Of a DNA stretch of 64,000 bases, positions 45,694 through 53,788 are shown piece after piece. The first letter of the stretch is position 1. Each line of letters begins with the position of its first letter. The notes beneath the pieces are model-generated. The model saw only the letters and a list, made by a program, of their open reading frames with translations, searched no databases and was not told the DNA's origin. The stretch is from Acidobacteriota bacterium (GTDB lineage: Bacteria > Acidobacteriota > Thermoanaerobaculia > Multivoradales > Multivoraceae): positions 186,001 through 250,000 of the forward strand of contig JAPPFP010000009.1 in NCBI GenBank assembly GCA_028877275.1, given 5' to 3'. The position numbers and the translations under genes were made by a program.

Positions 45694-46253
45694 TGCCGCG
45701 GGTCGACGTTCTCCGACTGGCCTTCGCGGCGGCGCTGGGGGTGGCAGCGCCGACGCCGACGGCGCTGGCGCTGGACGACGGGGAGACTCCGACGAGGGGA
45801 GAGGCGCCAGTGCCGCTACCGGGCGTTCGACTCGCTGAACTCTGGACGGGTCTGGAGGTGCGAGACATTGACGGCCGGCCGTGGACCACGGCCGACTTCG
45901 AGGGACGCGTCGTCCTGCTTGACTTCTGGGCCACCTGGTGCGCTCCGTGCCTTGCCGACTTTCCGCGTATCGAGCGTGCCCGGGCGGCATACGCCAGTCG
46001 GGGACTCGTCGTCGTCTCCGTCTCGTTGGACCGCTGCTCACGCCGCGACCTGAGGAGTTTCGGCCGGCGGCAGGGCATCACCTGGCCCGTCGTTTTCGAT
46101 GGACTGGGCGCGGCCGGAGCCGTCGCCCGCCGGTTCCAGGTGGACTACCCGCCGCGGTCCCTGCTCTTCGACCGGGATGGCCGGCTGATCGCTCTCGATC
46201 TCCGCGGAGCGACGCTCGACGCGGCGCTGAGGGTCGTTTTCTCGACGGAGTGA
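45693..46253 (+). CDS. Exported TlpA-like thioredoxin
   Basis: 186 residues, signal peptide about 1-27. A thioredoxin fold of the TlpA/ResA group follows: VRDIDGRPWTTADFEGRVVLLDFWATWCAPCL with redox pair C83/C86, VSLDRCSRRDLRSF, and the cis-proline in DYPPRSLLFDRDG. C-terminal GATLDAALRVV. GTG start overlapping the TonB-receptor stop by one base. The coupling suggests it reduces disulfides in the receptor plug or delivers reductant for an imported metal; that part is inference. Confidence 0.9.
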   Translation: MPRVDVLRLAFAAALGVAAPTPTALALDDGETPTRGEAPVPLPGVRLAELWTGLEVRDIDGRPWTTADFEGRVVLLDFWATWCAPCLADFPRIERARAAYASRGLVVVSVSLDRCSRRDLRSFGRRQGITWPVVFDGLGAAGAVARRFQVDYPPRSLLFDRDGRLIALDLRGATLDAALRVVFSTE

Positions 46254-46257
46254 CTGC

Positions 46258-46263
46258 TACGCT
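46258..46263 (+). promoter_or_regulatory. Candidate -10 TACGCT before the TPR gene
   Basis: GACTGCTACGCTGACTGCCC runs into GTG 46272 with eight bases between hexamer and start, almost the same string as at 31370-31389. No ribosome site. This suggests a leaderless internal promoter after the thioredoxin gene. Confidence 0.42.
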
Positions 46264-46271
46264 GACTGCCC

Positions 46272-47618
46272 GTGTCAGGCACCGCCGTCCTCCTGCTGGT
46301 CGTCACCTCGACGGTCGCTCCGGGCTGGGCCGTTCCCGGTCAGGTTGAACCCGCGCCCCGCGATCCGGTCGAGGCCCTGGCGCAGGCGCGAGCGGCCGTC
46401 GAGCGGGCGCCGTCGGAGTTCGAACCCGCTCTCTCCCTGGCCCGTGCGCTTCTGACGCTCGAGCGCACCGGCGATGCCCTGGCGGCGTTTGCTCGAGCAC
46501 GGGAGCTTGAGCCTGAGGGCGCCGACGACGAAGTCGCTTCGGCCTACCTGGCGCCTGCGCTGCTGCTACGCGACCTCGATCGTACCGGCGAGGCGATCCG
46601 GCTTCTCGAGGAAGCCGCGACGCGGGCACTCGGCAGTTCCGACGTCTACGAACAACTCGCCCTGCTTCGCCTGTCGGACGGCCAGGCGGATCAGGCGCTG
46701 GCGGCCGTTTCCGCTGCCGCCGCCGAGAACCTCGAAAGCCCGGGTCTCGACCTCGTTCACGGACTGGCGCTGGCGCGCGATCCGGACCGCCGCGTGGAGG
46801 CTCTGGGGTACCTGGAACGCGCTCTCGACGCCGGCGCGGGCGACGTGGTCGTCGTCCACCTGGAAGCGGCGGAAGCCCTCGCGGCCGGAGGACACTTCCC
46901 GGAAGCAGTCGACCACCTTCGCGCTGCCGCGGAATCTGCGCCGGACGAACCGGAAGTGTTCTATCGCCTGGGGCGGACACTCGCTGCCGCCGGCGACCGC
47001 GAAGCCGCCCGGGCGGCGCTCGAACGCCACCGGTCTCTGGTGGAGGCCCGGGAACGCGCGGCGGAGGCCGAGCGTCTGGCCTCCGCGGAGACGGCGTCGG
47101 CCCTGTCCGACGCGCAGCGGTTGGCGGAGGCGGGCGATCTCGAAGCCGCGCTCGAGCGCTTGGCCGGCCTGCCAGGACGATCGGCAGATTCGCTGGGCGC
47201 GGACGTTCACTCCCTGCGGGCCAAGGTGCTGTTCTCCATCGGCCGGGTCGACGAGGCCGCGGCCAGTGCCGCGGAGGCCCGCCAGCTTGAGCCGAACCGG
47301 GTCGAGCACCACTACCTCGAGGGGATGTTCCTGCACACGGGCGAGCGCACCGAGGACGCCGCCGGTGCGCTCGAACGCGCCCTGGCGCTCGATCCCGGCC
47401 TCGGCGAGGCTCACGCCCTCCTCGGCATGATCGCCGCGGAGGCCGGCCGTCCGGCGGAGGCGGCCGAACGAATGGGGCGGGCGATCGAGCACGGGCTCGA
47501 CGGCAACGCGCCGCTTCGTTTCAACTACGCCCGGGTACTCGAGAGCCTGGGGCGCAGTGAAGAGGCGGCGGTGCAGATGGAGGTGTTCGAGCGGTTGCGG
47601 GCTGGCAGCCGGCCGTAG
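46272..47618 (+). CDS. Exported TPR-repeat protein
   Basis: 448 residues, signal peptide about 1-20 and then about ten helix-pair repeats of TPR type, for example LARALLTLERTGDALAAFAR, VFYRLGRTLAAAGDREAARA, HHYLEGMFLHTGERTEDAAG and AHALLGMIAAEAGRPAEAAE. A helical interruption (about 250-290) rich in Glu/Ala separates two repeat blocks. TPR proteins are scaffolds; the partner may be the receptor/thioredoxin pair encoded upstream. It converges with the PQQ-protein gene 12 bases downstream. Confidence 0.88.
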   Translation: MSGTAVLLLVVTSTVAPGWAVPGQVEPAPRDPVEALAQARAAVERAPSEFEPALSLARALLTLERTGDALAAFARARELEPEGADDEVASAYLAPALLLRDLDRTGEAIRLLEEAATRALGSSDVYEQLALLRLSDGQADQALAAVSAAAAENLESPGLDLVHGLALARDPDRRVEALGYLERALDAGAGDVVVVHLEAAEALAAGGHFPEAVDHLRAAAESAPDEPEVFYRLGRTLAAAGDREAARAALERHRSLVEARERAAEAERLASAETASALSDAQRLAEAGDLEAALERLAGLPGRSADSLGADVHSLRAKVLFSIGRVDEAAASAAEARQLEPNRVEHHYLEGMFLHTGERTEDAAGALERALALDPGLGEAHALLGMIAAEAGRPAEAAERMGRAIEHGLDGNAPLRFNYARVLESLGRSEEAAVQMEVFERLRAGSRP

Positions 47619-47630
47619 CCGTTCGCGCCG

Positions 47631-50177
47631 CTACTCGCAGGCGAACGCCTGATTGTTGGCGACCGGCTGGAACGCTTCGCCCAGCGGACTCGTGACGACG
47701 TGTCGCCGCTGGGTCACCGGGTCGGCGACTTCCAGCTCGACCTCGACGTCGGTGAGGCCGGTGGCGTAGAGCCAGTACCGGTCATTCAGGGCGCAGGCGT
47801 CGAGGACTTTCAGCACGATCTCGACGTTCGCCGGATCGAAGAACGTGAAGTAGCCGGTGTCGCCGGTCAGTCGGGTGCCGGTCGCCTGGGCGCCGTCCTC
47901 CCCGGCGGCGGTGGCGAAGCGGGCCCGGACCCGGAAGCGGCCGTCGTTGAGACAGAGGGTGGTCGTGTCCGGGACGCATTCCCCGATCGGCTCGGTCGGA
48001 GCGTCCGGCTCGTCCTCGACCCTGACGACCATGCGGCGCTCGCCAAGAGCCGCGCCGCCCAAAGGGTCATGGAGTTCCAGTTCGATCGTCTCCGTGCCTT
48101 CGCCCGCGCCGTCCTCGAGCAGCCGGAGCGTGAACGTCCGGCCAGCCGAATCGCCGTGAGCCCAGGCGAGCGTGTGTGCGATCGGCTCGTAGTCGGTCCC
48201 CGCGGTGGCGGAGCCTCCGGCGGTTCGCGCGGAAACGGCGACCGCCCCGTCGCTGCCGCCGGCGCGGACGACGCTCACCGTGATCTCGCCGTCTGCCTCC
48301 TGGGCCGTCACGGACGGTCGGGAGAAGCCCAGCGTGCCGGGATGCTGCTCCGGCAGGTCGGAGGCCAGGGAAAGGGCGACGAGTTCGGCGTCGGAGGATC
48401 CGGCGCCGACCGCGACGACGACGTACTGTCGACCGTCCACGGTGTAGCTCATCGGGGCGCCCGAGGCTGGCGCAGGCAGCGGGATCGTGCGGAGCACATC
48501 GCCGTTTGCGGGGTCGAGAACGGTCAGGGAGGACCGGGACCGGTTGGCGTAGAAGAGCAGATCCTGTGAGGCGAGCACGGACGGAGTGCCGGCATAGCCG
48601 TTGACGCCGTCATTGGCCCGCTGCCAGAGGATCTCGCCGCGGTCGAGGTCGTAGGCGGCGACGTGTCCCCAGGGCGGCTTCAGCAGATAGCGGTTGCCGG
48701 AGGCCCACAGGATGCCCGACTCGTACAGGTAGTAGCCGGAAATGGCGGTCCGGTAGAGGCGGATCCAGAAGGGAACGACCCCCTGGACGGGGACGTACAG
48801 CCTCGATCGGACGGGATCGAAGGCGGCGCCGCCCCAGTTGGCGCCGCCGCCGAGACCCGGGTAGATGACGGCGCCGCGGGTGGACAGGGGCGTGTAGATC
48901 GGCCCCCAGTCGAGGTCGGCGAGCACTTCCTCGGCGCCGTCGCCCAGATCCTCCCGCGCGATCCCCAGCCGGTCGAAGGGCGGCGGTTTCGTCGGCCGCG
49001 GCTGGGTCAGCGCGGTGCGCTCGCCGGGCACGTTCGATTGCGGGACAGGAACCTCGTGGATGGGCCACACCGGCCTGCCGTTGCGGCGGTCGAAAACGAA
49101 GACCCAGCCCTGCTTCGTGACCTGCGCGACCGCGGGAATCTCGCGCCCTCCGACCGTGATGTCGACGAGGTTGGGCGGTGCCGGGAGGTCGAAGTCCCAG
49201 ACGTCGTGGTGGACGATCTGGTAGTGCCAGACGCGGCGGCCGGTCCGCGCGTCGAGGCAGACGATGCTGTTCGCGAACAGGTTGTCGCCCCGGCGGTGGC
49301 CGCCGTAGAAGTGGTTCGACGGGGCGCTGACCGGCAGGTAAACGTAACCCAGCTCCAGGTCGGCGGTCATCGGTGGCCAGACGTTGGCGCCGCCGACCCG
49401 CTCGGCGGAGCCGTTCTCCCAGGTCGAATAGCCGAACTGGCCGGGGCGCGGCACGGTATGGAAGGTCCACAGCATCCTGCCGGTGCGGGCGTGGTAGCCG
49501 CGGACGTCGCCGGGCGGCCACTCCGGCTGCGGCGCCCAGTCCATGACCGAGGAACCGACGACGACCACGTCGCCGACGACGGTCGGCGGTGAGGTGTGGC
49601 CGTACTGGTCGGAGCGGCCGTTCAGGGAGCGGATGCCGGCAGTGAGGTCCACCGTCCCGCGGTTGCCGAACTCCCGCCGGGGCGTGCCGGTCGCCGGGTC
49701 GAGCGCGATCAGGCGCGCGTCGCCGGTCGCCAGGTACAGGCTCTCCGTCTCGCCGTCCGTCCACCAGGCGAGCCCGCGGTGGAGGAAGCCGTTGTTCGGA
49801 GGCCGTCCCGACTCGTAGCTCCTCGGGTCGTAGACCCAGAGCTGCCTGCCGGTCGCGGCGTCGATGGCGGCCGCCTGGCTGAACGAGGTGCTGGTGTAGA
49901 GGACGCCGCCCTTCATCAGCGGTGTCGCTTCGAAGGCGACGATCTCGAGACCGGCGTCGGGATCCGCGATCGCGTTGTCCGGCGAATCCCAGCGCCAGCG
50001 GATCGCCAGATCGCCGACGTTGCCAGGGTGAATCTGCCCGAGCGGCGCGTACTTCGTGCCGCCGGCGTCTGCGCCGTACTCGCGCCACTCGCCTCCGATC
50101 GCGCCGTGCTGTCCGGCCGCCGGCGCCACGGTCGCCGCCGCGGCGAGAAGCACGGCGGCCGGCGCCCTCGGGGTCAC
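47631..50177 (-). CDS. PQQ-type propeller dehydrogenase with Calx-beta and C-terminal domains
   Basis: 848 residues. Signal peptide 1-22. The PQQ-binding eight-bladed propeller is about 28-610: EWREYGADAGGTKYAPLGQI at the start, then GRQLWVYDPRS, GHTSPPTVVGDVVVVG, HYQIVHHDVWDFDLPAPPN and GGGANWGGAAFDP, as in membrane-type glucose/alcohol quinoproteins. No cytochrome domain follows. Instead residues 620-727 are a Calx-beta domain (GSATAGTDYEPIAHTLAWAH, EGTETIELEL). Residues 733-848 form a cysteine-containing module (CLNDGRFRVRARF, LTGDTGYFTFF) that I associate with Acidobacteriota exported proteins. GTG start overlapping the cytochrome gene stop (GTGA). It probably oxidises an alcohol or sugar in the periplasm and passes electrons to the co-encoded cytochrome. 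Confidence 0.9.
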   Translation of the reverse strand: MTPRAPAAVLLAAAATVAPAAGQHGAIGGEWREYGADAGGTKYAPLGQIHPGNVGDLAIRWRWDSPDNAIADPDAGLEIVAFEATPLMKGGVLYTSTSFSQAAAIDAATGRQLWVYDPRSYESGRPPNNGFLHRGLAWWTDGETESLYLATGDARLIALDPATGTPRREFGNRGTVDLTAGIRSLNGRSDQYGHTSPPTVVGDVVVVGSSVMDWAPQPEWPPGDVRGYHARTGRMLWTFHTVPRPGQFGYSTWENGSAERVGGANVWPPMTADLELGYVYLPVSAPSNHFYGGHRRGDNLFANSIVCLDARTGRRVWHYQIVHHDVWDFDLPAPPNLVDITVGGREIPAVAQVTKQGWVFVFDRRNGRPVWPIHEVPVPQSNVPGERTALTQPRPTKPPPFDRLGIAREDLGDGAEEVLADLDWGPIYTPLSTRGAVIYPGLGGGANWGGAAFDPVRSRLYVPVQGVVPFWIRLYRTAISGYYLYESGILWASGNRYLLKPPWGHVAAYDLDRGEILWQRANDGVNGYAGTPSVLASQDLLFYANRSRSSLTVLDPANGDVLRTIPLPAPASGAPMSYTVDGRQYVVVAVGAGSSDAELVALSLASDLPEQHPGTLGFSRPSVTAQEADGEITVSVVRAGGSDGAVAVSARTAGGSATAGTDYEPIAHTLAWAHGDSAGRTFTLRLLEDGAGEGTETIELELHDPLGGAALGERRMVVRVEDEPDAPTEPIGECVPDTTTLCLNDGRFRVRARFATAAGEDGAQATGTRLTGDTGYFTFFDPANVEIVLKVLDACALNDRYWLYATGLTDVEVELEVADPVTQRRHVVTSPLGEAFQPVANNQAFACE

Positions 50178-53100
50178 GGCGAGTGGAGCACGTAGCGGAT
50201 CAGATCCTGGACCTCGGACGGCTGGAGGGTGCTGAGCAGGCCGCTCGGCATGGGCGAGAGAGAGGACTCGTCGAGACTCTCGATCTCCTCGCGGGGAATC
50301 GTCTCGACATGGTTCGGGTCGAGCGGGTTCGAGCGGATACGCACGGCTTCGTCGTTCGATTCAACGAGCAGACCGGAGTAGAAACGGCCGTCGCGGGTCT
50401 CGACCAGGGTCGTGCGGTAGTCGTCGGCCACCTCGTCCGAGGGCTCCAGGATGTGGCGCAGGGTGTCGAGGGCTCCGAGGCGCTCGCGCACGTCGTCGAG
50501 GGCCGGGCCGATCTCGCCGCCGGCGCCGCCGAGCTGGTGACAGGTGGCGCAGCCGGCCTCGAGGAAGAGTCGCCGGCCGCGCTCGAGTTCCTCGTCGCTC
50601 GCGGGCGGGGCGGCTTCCAGAGGAGCGACGTCGGTCTCCAGCATCTCGTAGCTCCAGTCGGCGACGAAGGCGCGCTGGGGAAGGTCCGGTGCGAGTCGGG
50701 GGGCGGCGTAGCGGGTGATCGCCGAGCCGTCGAGCCGCTCAACCACCCGCATCGTGCCCTTCATCAGGATCCAGTGTCCCGGGAAGGTGCAGACGAAGGG
50801 ATAGAGGCCCGGTTCCCTCGGGGCGTTGAAGCTCAGGACCTCCGTTTCGCCCGGCTGGACGAGGCCGGTCCGGAACAGGACCAGGGGTGTCTTCGGGACG
50901 TAGCCGGAGGCTTCGGCCCCGGCCGGGTTGCGTTCCGCTTCCGCGTCGGCGGCGCGGCCGACTTCTTCCAGCGCCCCGGGCCTGGTGACGACCACGTTGT
51001 GAGGCATCACGTCGATGTTCTCGAACGTGATCTCGACCGGTCCTCCGGCGCGCGCCGTGAACTCCTCGAGGTCGAAGAGCATCTGGTGGGGGACGGGGCG
51101 CAGTGTGACGATCGCGGCGCCCAGGTTGACGATCTCTTCGCGGAGGTCACCGCCGCGCTCGCCGTTGCTGCGATCGATCCGCCGGTCGGCGACGCGCAGT
51201 CCCAAGTCGTGGATGCGACGGTAGCGCGGTGAGGTCAGTTCGCGCACCGGCGCGTCGCGGAGCGCGGCGAGAATCGGATCGGCAAGCGGGTTCTCGCTGC
51301 CGCCGGCGGGCCAGGCGTCGGGAGCTTCGGCGGTGAGTTGCCCCAGGCCTTCGAGCGCCGCCAGCCCGATCGCGGGATCGGAGACGAGATCGGTCAGTCT
51401 CCGGAAACTACGGCCGGCGTCCCGGGTAATGCCTGCGAGCGTCCGCACCGCCGCGTCGAGGACGCTCCGGTCGCGCCCGCGGCGTTCGTCGAACAGGGAA
51501 GAGACGGCAGGGTAGGCCTCCCCCCGGAGCGCCGGCGGCAGGGTGTCCACGGCACGCAGCCAGTCGACCAGTTGATCGTCGGTCGGCCGGCGTGGCAGGA
51601 CGCTGCGCGGCGAGGGGTCGCCGGCGGCGACGATCAGGGCGGCGATCGCGGCGCTTCGTGTGCCCTGCCTGGCGCCGTTCCCGGCCAGCGCTTCGAACTC
51701 GTTGCGGACTGCGAGCAGGGAGGATACGTCCTGTTCCATGAGGTGCAGGACGATGCGTTCGAAGCGCTCCGGGTCGGCGGATCCAGCCTGGTCCAGCTCC
51801 GCCAGTTCCCCGGCCAGGAGCATGGCCGGCGTCTCACCGACGAAACGGCTGCCTCGCTCGCCACTGGTCAGGCTCGTGAGCGCCTGACGCTGCCGCTCGA
51901 CGCTGGCGTCCGCACGACGGAGGACGGCCCGGTCGGTGAGCGGGTGCGCGGGCAGGCGCTCGAGCTTGCGGGTCGACAGACGGCTCAACAGGTAGCCGGC
52001 CTCCGGCGGCGCCAGGGTGTCGAGCAACGGCGGCTCGCGGTCCAACTCGAGCGCCGGGAGCCAGGAGTCCTCCAGCGTGTCGATCGTCTCGCCCAGGACG
52101 TAGTCGAGGTAGTAGTCGGTCCGGTGGTCCAGCGTCTTGAGCGCCGCCAGGGCCGCAGGCTCCGATTCCAGGTAGCTCAGACCGAGCAGTGCTTCCAGGC
52201 GGGTCCGCGGGAAGGAATCCTCGGTGCGGGCGGCCAGGATGGCCAGCGGATCGTCCAGTTCGCGCCGCCAGAAGCGGGCGACCCGGGTCGCGGCCGCGCG
52301 CGCCCGCGGCTCGGGCGAGCCGAGCATGCGGTCGAGCAGCTCGGGTTCGACGACGTTCAGGTTCTGGTAGAGCCACAGGGCTTCCAGGCGGTGGTGCTCC
52401 AGATCGGAGACATTCGCGCCGTCGCCGCCGTCCCGTTCGGGGGCGTCGACGTCGTCCAGCCAGGCCTCGACCGCGGCCAGCACCTCGTCGCGCGGGCGCT
52501 CCCGGAGCTCGCGGCGGACGCGGTACCGCGTGCGGTCCTCGTAGCTCTCCAGGAGCCGGACGAGCGCCGGCGTCGAGGCGGTCGCGATCTCGGGCGGGTC
52601 GAGCAGCGGCCGCGAACCGTGCCGCACACGCCAGATCCGGCCGTGGTCGTGGTCGCGGCGCTCGTCCCGGAGCGAGTACTGCATGTGGCCGATCAGCGGG
52701 TTGAACCAGTCGACGACGTAGAGCGAACCGTCCGGTCCGAACTGCAGGTCGACGGGCCGGAAGTTGATGTCGGTCGAGTAGAGGAGGGGCTCGACCTCCT
52801 CGGAGGTGAAGCCGGAGTCCTCCTCGACCACCCGGTGCTGCTTGATGCCCTGGAAGCCGATCGTGTTGTTCACCAGGAAGTTGCCCTGCGCCTCGTCCGG
52901 GAAGTGGCGCGAGCTGACGATCTCGCAGCCTGACGTCGGCCGGACGATCGAGGTGAACACCTTCATCCGCCGCCGCTTCGTCGGATAGGGCGCGTTGCCG
53001 GTGATCGGGGCGCCGAAGTAGTTCGCGCCGCCGGAAGCGTCGGCGATGAAGTTCTGTCCCCAGCGGTCGAAGATGTGCCCCCACGGGTTGGCGAAGGGGT

Positions 53101-53788
53101 AGGAGACGAAGACTTCCAGGTGGAACCGCCGCGGCTTGTAGCGGAAGACCCCGGCGTCGACCAGCCGCACCGGTCCGTAGGGTGTCTCGACCTGGCTGTG
53201 GTGGAACGTTCCCTCCTGGAAGTAGAGCGCGCCGCCTGGTCCCCAGGTGAAGGCGGAGATCGAGTGGTGACTGTCCTCCGTGCCGAAGCCGTGGAGGATG
53301 ACCTCGTAGCGGTCGGCTACGTCGTCGCCGTCGGTGTCCTCGATGAACATGACGTTCGGCTGTTGGGCAACGTAGACGCCGCCGTCGCCCAGTTCGAAGC
53401 CGGTCGGCACGTGCAGGCCGCGAGCGAAAACAGTGTGGTGGTCGGCGCGGCCGTCGCCGTCGCGATCCTCGAGAATCACGATCTTGTCGTCCGGCTCCTC
53501 GTCCGGGAGCCGCTGAGGGTAGGAGGGCATCGTCGCTACCCACAGCCGGCCCCGGGAGTCGAATGTCAGCGCCACCGGGTTGCCGATCGGGAAGTCCTGC
53601 TCGGAGGCGAACAGCGAGACCTCGTATCCGTCGGCGGGGTGCAGGTGTTCCAGCGCGTATGCCGGATCCCGGGCTTCGTATCGGGCCTCGCCGCCGAGGT
53701 TCGGTTCCTCGTCGGCGACGTTCTGGGCGACCGCCGGGCCGGCAGCGAGAGCCACCGCCAGGAGCGCGAGGAGCGGAACGCGGTTCAT
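50174..53788 (-). CDS. PVC-type propeller/helical-repeat/cupredoxin/cytochrome c fusion
   Basis: 1204 residues, signal peptide 1-22. Residues 40-400 are a sorbosone/glucose-dehydrogenase-like propeller of the PVC-type (LTFDSRGRLWVATMPSYPQ, FVSYPFANPWGHIFDRWGQN). Residues 400-870 are helical HEAT-like repeats. Residues 890-1015 are a cupredoxin with plausible type-1 copper ligands H930 (MPHN), C1000, H1005 and M1009. Residues 1065-1204 are a cytochrome c domain with heme motif C1080-A-T-C-H1084 and a C-terminal SPMPSGL methionine as likely axial ligand. Ordinary PVC-type proteins have propeller, repeats and heme; the copper domain just before the heme is unusual. It is coupled on both sides (ATGA with the SGNH gene, GTGA with the PQQ gene). 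A periplasmic dehydrogenase with an internal copper-to-heme relay is the best reading. Confidence 0.9.
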   Translation of the reverse strand: MNRVPLLALLAVALAAGPAVAQNVADEEPNLGGEARYEARDPAYALEHLHPADGYEVSLFASEQDFPIGNPVALTFDSRGRLWVATMPSYPQRLPDEEPDDKIVILEDRDGDGRADHHTVFARGLHVPTGFELGDGGVYVAQQPNVMFIEDTDGDDVADRYEVILHGFGTEDSHHSISAFTWGPGGALYFQEGTFHHSQVETPYGPVRLVDAGVFRYKPRRFHLEVFVSYPFANPWGHIFDRWGQNFIADASGGANYFGAPITGNAPYPTKRRRMKVFTSIVRPTSGCEIVSSRHFPDEAQGNFLVNNTIGFQGIKQHRVVEEDSGFTSEEVEPLLYSTDINFRPVDLQFGPDGSLYVVDWFNPLIGHMQYSLRDERRDHDHGRIWRVRHGSRPLLDPPEIATASTPALVRLLESYEDRTRYRVRRELRERPRDEVLAAVEAWLDDVDAPERDGGDGANVSDLEHHRLEALWLYQNLNVVEPELLDRMLGSPEPRARAAATRVARFWRRELDDPLAILAARTEDSFPRTRLEALLGLSYLESEPAALAALKTLDHRTDYYLDYVLGETIDTLEDSWLPALELDREPPLLDTLAPPEAGYLLSRLSTRKLERLPAHPLTDRAVLRRADASVERQRQALTSLTSGERGSRFVGETPAMLLAGELAELDQAGSADPERFERIVLHLMEQDVSSLLAVRNEFEALAGNGARQGTRSAAIAALIVAAGDPSPRSVLPRRPTDDQLVDWLRAVDTLPPALRGEAYPAVSSLFDERRGRDRSVLDAAVRTLAGITRDAGRSFRRLTDLVSDPAIGLAALEGLGQLTAEAPDAWPAGGSENPLADPILAALRDAPVRELTSPRYRRIHDLGLRVADRRIDRSNGERGGDLREEIVNLGAAIVTLRPVPHQMLFDLEEFTARAGGPVEITFENIDVMPHNVVVTRPGALEEVGRAADAEAERNPAGAEASGYVPKTPLVLFRTGLVQPGETEVLSFNAPREPGLYPFVCTFPGHWILMKGTMRVVERLDGSAITRYAAPRLAPDLPQRAFVADWSYEMLETDVAPLEAAPPASDEELERGRRLFLEAGCATCHQLGGAGGEIGPALDDVRERLGALDTLRHILEPSDEVADDYRTTLVETRDGRFYSGLLVESNDEAVRIRSNPLDPNHVETIPREEIESLDESSLSPMPSGLLSTLQPSEVQDLIRYVLHSP

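Noticed and set aside
51338..52933. Long open frames opposite the cytochrome fusion gene (also 53563-54516)
   Set aside because: High-GC shadow frames: no domain, signal or ribosome site, and the opposite strand encodes a clear multi-domain protein.
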